Source of the DNA: Symsagittifera roscoffensis
Lineage: Eukaryota; Xenacoelomorpha; Acoela; Convolutidae
NCBI RefSeq assembly: GCF_963678635.1
Contig: NC_087064.1
Span: 8,037,671-8,101,670, forward strand
Reading direction: 5' to 3'
DNA: 64,000 nucleotides
Part shown: positions 21,520 through 31,422 of the stretch, in pieces
Layout: every line of letters starts with the position of its first letter
Position numbering within the stretch: the stretch's first letter is position 1
Program-made: the position numbers and the translations under genes
The notes under the pieces: generated by a model
Database searches by the model: none
Told to the model about the DNA's origin: nothing
Seen by the model: the letters and a program-made list of their open reading frames with translations, nothing else

Positions 21520-22054
21520 TGTTCCGACTTTCGATACGAAAGTAACGGAATATTTGTGCTCGGGGTGGGTTTTTTTTTCTTCAGACAAATTTCGACTTTT
21601 TAACTAGCCCTTTTTGACGGATTTTTAAAATATCATTCAAAAGGTATTGTTGTCCTGAGCTTAAATTTGAAAAGATATTTCACCTGTGATTTTTTTTGGT
21701 AAAGTTATGAGGGTTTAAAGATTGCCATTTTGACCAATTTGGGACAATTAACGAGCGATATAATTCGCGCTATTAACGCGTAAGCGGAGATTCAATCCGT
21801 CCTATAAATCGTTCCAAAGTGGTTGAACGAAGCTTATTTGCCATAATTGATTCGTTACAAGGAACGAGATCTCTCTTTTTGTACTTTATATGGCGTGTGG
21901 GGGGATGATTTTCATTAAAAATTTCAAATTTTAGAAGAAAAAAATTTCAATTTATTTTATTTCATTTAATTTTTTTATGTTATTACTGCTGCTCCATAAA
22001 CTCTAAAAGGCTGTCGGAACATTCAGGGCTTCGCCCTGATACGAGCAGTCTTGT
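21520..22054 (+). mobile_element. HINE-like element, copy 4 (last of tandem triplet)
   Basis: 535 bp. The body is nearly identical to copy 3, but the 3' part (TTTTAGAAGAAAAAAATT, GCTGCTCCATAAAC, ATACGAGCAGTCTTGTT) follows the solitary copy 1 rather than copies 2 and 3. The 3' hairpin TCAGGGC-TTC-GCCCTGA is intact. Confidence 0.7.
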
Positions 22055-23097
22055 TTATTGTTTGAAAACTTTTGCTTGATTTTTTTCTTGACAATTCGTG
22101 TGACAGATTTGAAAGGCGGCAGTTCCTTTTATCAGGATTTATCGCCTAGGAACTCTGCGAAACATTACATATCAAGTCTCACGCCCGCCAATGCTTAGCC
22201 GCGTGGCTTCCGTGCATCGCTAATATTCCAAACGTACCAATTGTTGCCTGCGACTAACTTTTCCCGCGACCAATTGTCGCTTGTAACGAATAGTTGCCTC
22301 ACGTTTATTTCAATTAAAAACCTACACGTACAAAGGATCACAATTTTTCTAGAACAACCGTTTGATTTTTTGAAAAAAAAAACCGTTTAGGCATTTTTTG
22401 CGAGTTCCACTCCCTTTCAATTATAAAGCTAGACTAAATCTCTATTAATAGCACAAAAATTATATTGCGCGTCAATTGTTTCAAATTGGCCAATTTGGCA
22501 GTTGTTAAGTTCTCCTAAGCTTATAAATTTGGAACGGTTTTTCAGACAGATTAAATCTCTATTAATAGCACCAAAAGTATATCGCGCGTTAATTATCACA
22601 AATGGGCCAAATTTTTGAGGTAGACGTTTAGTTCCGCCTTTGCTTATACCTAATTGATTTTCGGAGACCATATTTTATTTTAAATCACCTCCTATTTCAA
22701 ACGATAACCGTATACTTCTCATCGCCGAAAACTGCATGGTCGAAAATCGTGAATCAAATTGTTTACTTATGTTTCTCAAAAATAGTGCAAACGGTCCGAA
22801 TAACTATTTCAGTTTAGTTCAATTTTCAGCTCAATTTTCGATTTCTGATTTTGAATTTTTTTGGGGCATTTGATTTTACAGGAACCACGAAACGTTGCAT
22901 TTTTTTAAATTTTGAGTTATGGGGAGTTCGGGAATGTTTTTGATTAAAATCATATTGATGAATTGGGAAAAACTAATTCCAAAAAACTTAATTGAGTATA
23001 GTTTATGCATTCCATACAAATGTGGTAAGCTTTATTCAATTGAAAAGTTTAATGTTTCTAGCAGTTTTTGTTTTGATGGGCTAGAACAGTACCCACA
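22055..23097. other. Intergenic DNA with inverted HINE internal relics
   Basis: No gene. The only structure I can support is a pair of diverged internal fragments of the HINE-like element in opposite orientation (22430-22640, listed separately). The remainder, including 22690-23097, shows nothing recognisable. Confidence 0.5.
22430..22640 (-). mobile_element. Two diverged HINE-like internal fragments (inverted)
   Basis: The string (A)GATTAAATCTCTATTAATAGCAC...ATATNGCGCGTNAATT occurs twice, ~115 bp apart, each followed by an AAATTGG/AAATGGG block. Reverse-complemented, this matches the ATTAACG...GATATAATTCGCGC...GAGATTTAATC core of the elements just upstream. The ends are missing, so these are old remnants. 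Confidence 0.45.
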
Positions 23098-23463
23098 CCG
23101 GAGTTCCATGGATAAAAATCGATTATATTGAAATTTCGTAGTCTGTCTCAATAAATTTTGATAATAATCGATTATAATCGATTAAAAATGGATTATAATG
23201 AAACTTTTTTCTAATCAATAAAATCCGATTATAATCGATTATAATCGATTAATTTTGAAAGAAAATGAAACTTGTTTTCGAGGCAAAATAATCCATTATA
23301 ATCAATTATAATGGATAGTAATGGTTTTTTTCGAGAGGTTAGTAATGAAATATACAACTTTTTTTTCACAGTTATCGCATTTTCTGTTTAGTGCAGTTGC
23401 TACGTATTAGGTTTTTAGGCTTCATAAAATGTTGCATTTAATTTTTTAATCTTTATAATTTGG

Positions 23464-23830
23464 TCTTATATACCCCGTTTACTCCTTCCCTGTTTACCCC
23501 CACCCCCCGTTTTCCTCCCTGCTTACACCTCCCCCCGTTTTCCTCCCTGTTTACACCACCACCCACCTCCCTGCCAGTTTACCACAACCGCCATTCGCAT
23601 TCGCATTCGCATTCGCATTCGCATTCGCATTCGCCCCCTTTATGGGGGGTTATTTATTGGTATACTTTGGGGGAGGGGGTTTATGATTTACACCCCCCTC
23701 CAACAGTTTACCCCCTCTTCAATTAACCAACCCACCCCCCCCCTTATCTTAGTTTAACCCCCCGTTTACTGGGGGAGGGGGTTTGGCCAAATGCGGACTG
23801 ATGGGGGCAAAATAGGGGAGGGGGGTTAAT
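23464..23830. repeat. C-tract / G-tract core of the foldback element
   Basis: The first half is pyrimidine-rich with a loose ~30-bp period (CCCTGTTTAC...CCCCCGTTTTCCTC three times). The second half alternates runs of 5-9 G and C (GGGGGAGGGGG, CCCCCCTCC, ACCCCCCCCCC, GGGGGAGGGGG). Complementary G and C runs could fold as hairpins or G-quadruplexes. The open frame across it (23460-23726) is only a by-product of the repeats. Confidence 0.7.
23592..23633 (+). repeat. (CATTCG)7 hexanucleotide microsatellite
   Basis: Seven perfect tandem copies of CATTCG occupy 42 bp within the C-rich core. The perfection contrasts with the degenerate sequence around it and suggests recent expansion. Confidence 0.95.
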
Positions 23831-24115
23831 TCGAGTAGGTTTAGATTGCTAGTAGGCCGTGAGTAACGCAGAATGTTGCTAGTTTTGCAAAAAAATGTAT
23901 AGATTATATTCCGTTATTATCAATTATAATGGATTTTAAATGGATTATAATCCATTATAATGGATTTTATCGGATTGTGTTTTTACGAAAATAATCGATT
24001 ATAATGACAACATAATCGATTACGTCGTCTAAATTTGCCACAATAATGTATTATAGTGACAACATTTTAGACACCATTTTTCCATTATAATCGATTATTA
24101 TCCATGGAACTCCGG

Positions 24116-24921
24116 AACAAAGTTTCAGAGTTTCTTTTTGATGTATCTGCAATACACAATTATGTTTAGATTAATTAGCGATAAGTGAACTTTTTGTTCA
24201 ACTGTATTAAATTTTTTTCAAAAACTGTTAGAAAACCTGTCAAACTTGAGCCTTTGCTGAGTACCTGCTAGTAGCTAGCAGAAGCTATCAAATACAAAAA
24301 ATCAAAAATAGCAAAACTGTGTCAGAATTATTGATTTTTCAAATCTGAAACAACCAAGAAAAACAAGCTTTCAGATCTGAAATAACCAATCCTTAAAGTA
24401 TTCAAACGTTATTTAAACATTTCACAACCTAATTCAGATATCAAATTTAGATCTGAAAAAGATTATTTCAGATTTTTTTTTAGAAAATTTACTGGGTACG
24501 GGTGGTTAAAATATTTCGTCCAGATTTCTAGGCAAAATAAATTTCGATTCAAGACTACTGTCGTGGCCAAAAACCCAATGATTGATAATTGTTCAAAGAT
24601 TTCATTTTGTAGTTACCTTACAGATTTTGAGGACGTTCCATCTTTGGAGTTTTTTGAATTCCCCATTTTCGAACGATAAAAATTTGTTTGGTTGCTGGGC
24701 GTCATTAATCTCGGGTTGACTCCGCCAATTCCATAAGTACACATATTTACATTTTTTCATAAACCAAAATTTTTTATCATTTTTTCAAAAAAATTTTTCT
24801 CAAATTTGCTAGGTTGTGTTCCTAACCAAGTACAAATGACAAAGACCTCGATTTGTTTTTAGCTAGAATATCCAAATGCTTGACGGTCTTGTATTTACAA
24901 TGCACAGGAAATAACTTTTCC
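24116..24921. other. Intergenic DNA, no gene recognised
   Basis: AT-rich. AGATCTGAAA-type strings recur near 24.34-24.48 kb (CAGATCTGAAATAACC, TTTCAGATCTG), a small local repeat. No coding frame or transposon end was recognised. Confidence 0.45.
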
Positions 24922-25313
24922 TAGATACAGGAAAGATAATTTTTTTCCCGTTTTACTGGTTAAAGTTTTCAAAAAATCTTACAACGTCTAATTTTCTGTA
25001 TGGCATATTTATGTATGACTTGATCAAGGACTAGTTAATTAAAATTTCAAATTTCCAAAACATTCATCGATGAAAATTTTTGTGAAATTTTAAAAGTTAG
25101 ATACTTTCATTATATATTTGTGCAAAGAGAATTCTAAATTTTTAAATTTCTACAAACATTTTCACAGATGGAAATTTTGAAAATTTGAAATTTTAAGTAA
25201 TCAGTCCTTGATCAAGGCATACATAAACATGCCATACAGAAAATTAGACGTTGTGAGAGTTCTTGAAAATTTTAACCAGGAAAACGGGGAAAAAATTATC
25301 TTTCCTGTATCTA
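24922..25313. repeat. Long imperfect palindrome (~185-bp arms)
   Basis: The left arm (24922 to ~25102) runs through TAGATACAGGAAAGATAAT, CAACGTCTAATTTTCTGTAT, GGCATATTTATGTATG and TTGATCAAGGACT. The right arm (~25130 to 25313) carries the reverse complements of the same blocks in the reverse order, with roughly one difference per eight to ten bases. The loop is only ~30 bp and AT-rich. It has no coding capacity and is best read as a hairpin MITE or a small inverted duplication. Confidence 0.8.
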
Positions 25314-26565
25314 AGACAACGTTTTGCACAAAAAAATCTTGCGTGCAAAAAAAATTTTTTGTTGGAAAATGTTTGTTTGAGTAGAAAAATTTTTTTTTGC
25401 GGTTGAAACAAAAAAACAAAATGTTTTGGGGCAGTTTTGTTTTTTTTTTGCAATCAAAAGTTTTTATTATCGCCATCGAAAAAAATGCTAGTGATAAACA
25501 TTTCATATATAAAAACTGGATGATTAGCTTTTTTTGACCAAAGTTTTTCTGTTCAATATATCGCAATCGACCAACTTTTGTGCCGAAACAAGAAAAAAAG
25601 GATCTACCTAACATTCTCCCCCTTTCAAGAAAGAAGGTAGATTCTTTAGTAGATACAATAGGGGGGTGGGAGGTTTTTAAGTAGATCCAAAAACATATCT
25701 CTGAAAATTCGATGACAAAATTTTGGTAAAACAATGAAAATTAAAATTATCTGATAAGTACTTAGTTTATGGAAATTATTCCTTTGGCAAAAATGACCAA
25801 AAATTGCCTAAAATGCTTTTTTGGCTTGTTTTTTTGGAGAGCTCAAAAAATTTTTAATGAAAATCCGCCCCTCCCCTCTAAAAAATCCTAGATCCGATCC
25901 TTTGTAGGCTACTGTGTCAATTCATTGATTTGATTCCAGCACCAGCTATTATAAGTTAATTGGATATAATTCAATGAGCAAAAAAAATGTCAGCTGAATC
26001 AAACGTTGAATCTTTGTTGAGGTCATTGATTTTTTTGGAAGTTTGCTGTTCATAGGAAACTGGTTGCCTTAAGAAACTAATGGCTTATGAAAAATTTTTG
26101 CATACGCGAAGTCAAAAAACCAGTTTTGTGTGAATCAAATAAATGGCTTGTACCATACTGATTTTTACCTGAACTGCTTAAAATCAAATCATCAGTCCTA
26201 GATAGCCAAAATTTACTGTTAATTTGACACAAGATGCGGCACCATCTGAATCCCGATAAAAAAGAGCGTTTGAACTCAAATTTGATTTTCTGACAGAATT
26301 TTTGTTAAAAATTACTACGCATTCTAATTTTCGATTTGAGGCTAATTAAGGCAGAAAAGTGAACGTTGGAACTTTTTTTCATTTATTTTTTTTCAGAAAA
26401 AACTTTTTGATCAGTCAAGATTGGCTAACATGGTTTTTGGGCATTCGATTTTTTGCGTTTTATGGATTACCCCATTTAGATTAGAATCATATATTTTTTT
26501 GCTGAGCAAGTAAAACTAATTGACAATTTGAATCTTACCCGTGGCGAGGATATCACTTTTTATTT
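25314..26565. other. Intergenic DNA with hAT-end fragment, no gene
   Basis: Contains a minus-strand open frame (25201-25734) that overlaps the palindrome and reads through poly-A/T runs, so I do not accept it as a gene. A truncated hAT-like end lies near 25.8-25.9 kb (listed). Nothing else was recognised. Confidence 0.45.
25785..25903. mobile_element. hAT-like MITE end fragment
   Basis: TTTTTGGCTTGTTTTTTTGG, GAGAGCTC, AAAATCCGCCCCTCCCC and AATCCTAGATCCG match, in order, the right part of the MITE at 10998-11397. The expected terminal CGCCTCTG is eroded to ATCCTTTG. Only this end is present. Confidence 0.5.
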
Positions 26566-27060
26566 CGACCGTTTCGATCGAAAATCGGCATGTTTTGACC
26601 GTCTTGACCAAAATTCGGGTTGTTTCAACCGTGCTTCAACCGTATCTTTCGACCCTCGATAGAAACAAATGTGGTCTAACGTGCCCGGCATACGCAAGAT
26701 ATGCTTCGACCGTGCTCGACCAAATTCGGGTTTGTGTCGACATTCAATCAAAATGAGTTATTCAATTTTAAACGTTATAATTTATGCTTTTCGGGTAACA
26801 ATTTATGATGAGGTGAATTTATTTTGAGCAATTTTTTCCACATCTTGGAATTCTTGTTTGCAGTTTGAGTCAAAAACGTTAAAATATATGTTTATTTTGA
26901 TTTAAAAACATTATCATTTTGTCTCCAAATTACTGCAGGTTAATCGGATTATTTTTCGATCGTGCGCGAGATATGTTTCGACTGCGCTCGTGGTATGTTT
27001 CGACCGTGCTCGATGTAAGTTTCACCGTTCTCGATGTATGTTTCGACCGTGCTTGAGGTA
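26566..27060 (+). repeat. Degenerate satellite with TTTCGACCGTGCTCGA units
   Basis: Two clusters (26566-26745 and 26951-27060) share the core TTTCGACCGTGCTCGA. In the second, tandem units of ~22 bp start near 26971, 26993, 27015 (21 bp, one base lost) and 27036, with consensus TATGTTTCGACCGTGCTCGA. The first cluster is irregular, mixing TTCGACCGT, TTGACCGT, TTCAACCGT and AAATTCGGGTT. The array is CG-rich inside an AT-rich region. Confidence 0.65.
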
Positions 27061-27359
27061 TTTTTAGATTTTGGGCTCGACCAAAACCCGTGTGTCCAGC
27101 ATTATTTATCGATCAAACACTGACATGTGCTCAACTTTGAAAGTCGAAACTTATGATGAGCACCTCGACTCGTGTAGAAGCATTGAATACTTGAGTATTT
27201 AGGTAACGAAACTGGTACGAAGTTTTTTTGGTAGCGTATAGTGATAAAGTAATAATAAAAGCAAATTGTTTGCCACAATTCAATATGAAAAGTTTAATTT
27301 GCCTTAACAGAAGGAAAAATATCAATCTTTAAAGTAGTCCAGAGTGAAACCTTTTTTTT

Positions 27360-27465
27360 GTTAAAGCTGATCACAGGTAAAACGTTTTTTTTTTCAATAC
27401 TTCAGTTCCAGACAACAAAGCTTTTCAGATAGTATAAATAATGTCGCTCAAAAATTCTGAGTTTC
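27360..27465 (-). mobile_element. HINE-like internal relic
   Basis: TGATCACAGGTAAAACG, the poly-T run, CAGACAACAAAG and AGTATAAATAATG correspond in order to the reverse-oriented HINE-like copy at 45.6-45.7 kb (GATCACAGGTAAAATAG, AAGACAACAAT, GATATAAAAC). No ends are preserved. Confidence 0.35.
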
Positions 27466-28420
27466 AAGTCAAAAACTCGCCGAATAAAAAATCCAAGCAT
27501 TATTAAGAGGCGAATTTTTGCACTGGCAATTTTTGCGCACAATTTAGGGTGTGTCGGTCTCAGTAATCCAACGACAAGTCTTTAAACATCATATAATTTT
27601 GACGGAATGACCAAAAGAACAAAGGAAGTTCAAAGAGAGCGTCCTTGTTGCAGAATCCGCTTACAACTCACAAAATACACAGTTTGACCTCGTAATAATA
27701 AGTGTTCCGCATTTCTTTAAAAGTCGTAAGAAAAAATTGGCTATTAGCAAATTACAGACAAATACTCATTTGATACAGTCATATGGAATCTTGAAACAAA
27801 CATAGTTCGCTGATTGAGTCAAAGATTACTCAAAGTAAGAGTGTATGCAACTTTTTGGCTAGAATTGATACATTCCTTAAAAAAACAAGATAGGATAGCT
27901 TGGGCCTAAAAAACCTCTCCGGCTGATGTAAAATTATTTGGTTGGTGTCTCTTCATATTATAATCTTCTCCTCCCTTGGAACCTCCCTTAAATCTCTGGG
28001 TCGAAAAATGAATGGAGTCAACCGAATGATTTCATCTACCAATTTATCAATTGTTTGGTGAAAAGCGATTAGTTCTATTCGAAATTAAATAGATCCCATG
28101 AGCGTTTCAAAAAAACTACGCAACATTTTTTTATCAATATATTTTTCAAGCTAAATGTTCGAAACTTGAATAAACCGAATTTTTTCATGCAATCTGAATA
28201 AAAATTAAGAAGGAAATTACACACAATTGACGCCATAATATAGAAAATGGCGCCTTTTTTGTGAAAAAATCCTTTAATTGTATAGCAACGAAAGCAACCT
28301 GGCAACATTCCCCTTTTTAATTTCTTCTCTTGTTTTTTGAAAATCACGGTGAGCCATACAACAACTTAAATGTTATTTGCCTTTTTAAAATAATTTTCTC
28401 TCCCAAATTGATCAATTTAA
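27466..28420. other. AT-rich intergenic DNA, no gene recognised
   Basis: Only short AT-biased frames occur on both strands (for example 28075-28347 minus). No motif or repeat structure was recognised. Confidence 0.5.
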
Positions 28421-28750
28421 TTCAAAAACTCAAGTCAAACCTGCTTAATCAAAAGTCTGAAAATATCTTCAATATTACTCTAATTGACAAAAATGGCCAA
28501 TCTTGTAATATCTTGTAAGACTGTTGCAAGACTCTGGCAGAAAACTGCATTCTCGTGCAGGATTCTTCTAAGATTCTCACAAGATCTTACAAGATAGCCC
28601 ATTAATAATTAATAATTCTTGCAAGATTCTGGCAGAAAACTGCATTCTCTTGCAAGAATCTCTTGCAAGATCTCGCAAGAAAGCCCATTAATGATTAATC
28701 ATTCTTGCAAGATTCTTGCAAGATATTTACAAGATCTTTCAAGATTTCCC
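28421..28750 (+). repeat. Direct repeat R1, copy A (TCTTGCAAGA-rich)
   Basis: A ~330-bp block repeated ~856 bp downstream (29277-29605) with only a handful of differences. Inside each copy is a dimer of ~96 bp built around CTGGCAGAAAACTGCATTCTC followed by AAGATCTTACAAGATAGCCC-like sequence, and many small TCTTGCAAGA palindromes. No coding potential. It may be a MITE family that inserted twice or a local duplication. Confidence 0.85.
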
Positions 28751-29276
28751 AATTATTTTCAATCGCCAAAGTTTGGGCAGAAATTGAAAAATTTGCTTTG
28801 TTCCAAACTTCTACAAAGAAAAAAAAAACTGTGAAGTTTGCAGCTAACTTATTCGATAAAATTTAATCGAGACAGATTAAGACTAGCAACAAGTCTACGA
28901 TGCTGAAAGTATTGGGTGATTCCATATTGGAAGGTTATTCTGCAGCCAATGATAAGCAGGGGACTATTAGCTTGCCATCTATCTTAAACTGTATGCGAAT
29001 GTAATTCATTTACAGAGAGTTCGCACTTTTCTTCAAGAAGTACAAGTTGCATTTGTCACAGTTACTACCAATAAACTCATAAAACTGGGAGAACTTATGG
29101 TTGATGAAAGTTGTAATTTTTTCGAATTAAAAAAAAACAGTATGCACCAAAACGAAAGTTTTGTGATTTAGTTTCTAGTGATAAAATATTTATCCCCCTT
29201 AGGTTTAAATCCCGTCATGGATATTTGAATTGAGAAGTATGAGCACAAAAAATATTTTCAATAACTGTTGCGCGTA
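28751..29276. other. Spacer between R1 copies, no gene
   Basis: 526 bp without notable frames or motifs. It separates the two R1 copies. The R1 pair does not have LTR-type TG...CA ends, and the spacer has no primer-binding or polypurine site, so I do not read this as an LTR element. Confidence 0.5.
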
Positions 29277-29605
29277 TTCAAAAATTCAAGTCAAACCTGC
29301 TTAATCAAAAGTCTGAAAATATCTTCAATATTACTCTAATTGACAAAAATGGCCAATCTTGTAATATCTTGTAAGACTGTTTCAAGACTCTGGCAGAAAA
29401 CTGCATTCTCGTGCAAGATTCTTCTAAGATTCTCACAAGATCTTACAAGATAGCCCATTAATAATTAATAATTCTTGCAAGATTCCTGCAGAAAACTGCA
29501 TTCTTTTGAAAGAATCTCTTGCAAGATCTCGCAAGATAGCCCATTAATGATTAATCATTCTTGCAAGATTCTTGCAAGATATTTACAAGATCTTTCAAGA
29601 TTCCC
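29277..29605 (+). repeat. Direct repeat R1, copy B
   Basis: Second copy of the 28421-28750 block in the same orientation. It differs by few substitutions (for example GTTTCAAGACTC for GTTGCAAGACTC, and TTTTGAAAGAATC for CTTGCAAGAATC). The same internal ~96-bp dimer is present. Confidence 0.85.
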
Positions 29606-30940
29606 AGTCAAAACTAATCAATCTTGCAAGAATCCAATGTTTGGCTGTAGAAACATTACAAATGTTCCAGTCACGAGAAAGTCCTGCAGAAGTTAAGGGT
29701 TCAGAAATTGATTACATTTCTTAGATTTTCTGATAAAATAGGGCAAACTTTTCTAAGTAACACATGAAAAAATTAAACCCACAAATTTTGAGACACTGAC
29801 ATGAAATTATTGAAAGATTTCAGCTACTTACTGACTTCGACTCGCTTAAAACTCTTCTTTTTTAGGAAGGAAAGCATTTGAATAAAGAAACTGGACTCAA
29901 ATTGTTAAACTTTTTTTCAGATGATTGCGATCAAAAAATAAGCTGAAACAATTGAGATACATAACGTAAATTTTTCAAAAAACCCGTTTGAACAGTTTTT
30001 TTTGTTTCAGCATAAAAAATAGTGTATTTTCATGAATAAAAATGTGACGTTTTTTAATCTTATAAATTTGAGATAAACTATATATAAACTATAAATAAAC
30101 AAAACAAATTTGAGAAGTTAGAACAAAAAAAAAACACTTTTTTATTCATGGAAAAATGCTAATCATACAATTTCCATATATGAAAAAACTAATGATAGAC
30201 GTTTTTATGCAAGTATCTTGAAGATTGGATGATTAGCATTTTAACGTCAATAAAAATTATATGATTAGCATTTTTCCGTATATAAAAATTGTATGATTAG
30301 CAGTTTTGGTCAACCAGGAAATTGTGAAGATACTACTGCGTAAGTTGCTATTTTATCAAGTCCAATTTGTAGTTTTTTCTTTTCAAACAAAAACTATCTT
30401 CTAAATTAAAAAGAAAAACCTCTATGATTTTTTTTCAGCGAAATGTTGCAAAGTTTTCCCTTGTTTTTTGAAAAAATGTTGGAGAAGGCAACACGCGGAT
30501 CATAGTACTTAAGACACTTCTTTTTTTTAAATCAATTTTTGTAGTTTAGCTAAGACGTTAAAACAAAACCGGTTCAGCAGCTTTGAAATTTTTTTTGAGG
30601 AGAGTCTAAAGTGTAGCATGATTATTACATAAAGCATCTCTGTTCTCACCAGTTCGTTATTAATTGCTCCAAAAGAACAAAAAGAAGCAATCTAATTTCA
30701 CTTCAAATGAGCTAGTTCATATATTCAAATTAACGACAAATTCAAAATTGTACTTGGAAAAATTGGTTGCTATAAAAAACATTTTGACGCGAAAAATTTC
30801 CAGTGCTTTGAAAAAAATCAAAAAAGAAATGATTAAAGCTAGTTACTAAAAACGACTAATTTTCTAAAACCTAATAAGATGTTTGCTTCAAAAAGATTTC
30901 TTCTGGAACAATTTATTATAGTACAATTTTGAATTTGCGG

Positions 30941-30988
30941 TTGAACATGAAATAGATCATTTAGTTGAACATGAAATAGATCATTTAA
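30941..30988 (+). repeat. Tandem duplication, 24 bp x 2
   Basis: TTGAACATGAAATAGATCAT followed by TTAG is repeated immediately, giving two 24-bp units with no more than one or two differences at the end of the second. Confidence 0.9.
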
Positions 30989-31070
30989 GGTAAAATTAGA
31001 TTACATCGTTTTGCTCTTTTTTTTGGAAGCGTTTGATTCATCCTGTAACTAACAGCTATTTCCTCAAACA

Positions 31071-31170
31071 CTTCGCAAGGAAACAGTTTTGAAGTTGAAT
31101 TGAAGATACTTAGCTCATCTTTTCGCAAGGAAACAGTTTTGAAAATGAATTGAAGGTACATAGCGTGGAG
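31071..31170 (+). repeat. Tandem duplication, 50 bp x 2
   Basis: The unit begins (C/T)TTCGCAAGGAAACAGTTTT and includes GAATTGAAG(A/G)TAC. The second unit starts exactly 50 bp after the first and differs at a few positions. Confidence 0.85.
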
Positions 31171-31285
31171 CTCATCTTCAGCTTAAAACTGAATAGTGCA
31201 TTTGAAAAAAGTGTTGAGTTTTTGATGCATGTAATTACTCTTAGACAGTAATTTCAAATTGTGATCCTAGATATAATGAACTTCA

Positions 31286-31422
31286 TTGTTCCTACTTGCA
31301 AAGAGAGTGACTGAATGTTTGTGTTCGGGGTGTTGTTTTTTCTCCAGACCAATTTCGACTTATTTTTGAGCTAAAATTTTTATACCACCCGAAATTCAGT
31401 TATATCTTGAGTTCAAGTGTTT
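31286..31422 (+). mobile_element. HINE-like 5' end, diverged, cut by the gap
   Basis: TTGTTCCTACTTGCAAAGAG, TGTGTTCGGGGTG and CCAGACCAATTTCGACTT match the first ~90 bp of the HINE-like elements at 20-22 kb in order, with many substitutions. The copy runs into the N block, so its 3' part is unknown. Confidence 0.55.

Larger units (their letters stand above)
23098..24115. mobile_element. Foldback-like element, 1018 bp
   Basis: The left end CCGGAGTTCCATGGATAA and right end TTATCCATGGAACTCCGG are inverted repeats, continuing over at least 31 bp with one mismatch. Both flanks (about 23098-23330 and 23880-24115) then consist of irregular repeats of ATAATCGATTATAATCG and its variant TGGATTATAATCCATTATAA, on both sides in inverted arrangement. 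The centre (23464-23830) is a C-tract/G-tract block with a hexanucleotide microsatellite. Long inverted ends built of sub-repeats and no ORF match foldback (FB/Galileo-like) transposons. No target duplication was recognised. Confidence 0.6.
29606..31285. other. Intergenic DNA with small tandem repeats, no gene
   Basis: No gene. The string ATGATTAGCATTTT recurs four times near 30.16-30.31 kb between TATATAAAAATT-type spacers, a motif also seen near 57.5 and 58.5 kb. Two exact-looking short tandem duplications at 30941-30988 and 31071-31170 are listed separately. Confidence 0.5.

Noticed and set aside
23460-23726. 88-aa Pro/Ser/His-rich frame
   Set aside because: It is produced entirely by C-rich tracts and the CATTCG microsatellite.
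25201-25734. 177-aa minus-strand open frame
   Set aside because: It reads through one arm of the long palindrome and A/T homopolymers; the translation is Phe/Lys-rich low complexity with no motif.
26541-26756. Overlapping open frames on both strands
   Set aside because: The TTTCGACC satellite lacks stops in several frames; no protein signal.
28500-29600. CRISPR-like repeat spacing in the TCTTGCAAGA region
   Set aside because: Eukaryotic context, irregular spacing, no regular unique spacers and no cas genes.
28421-29605. The R1 direct repeats as LTRs of a small retroelement
   Set aside because: No TG...CA ends, no primer-binding site or polypurine tract, and a non-coding 526-bp spacer.
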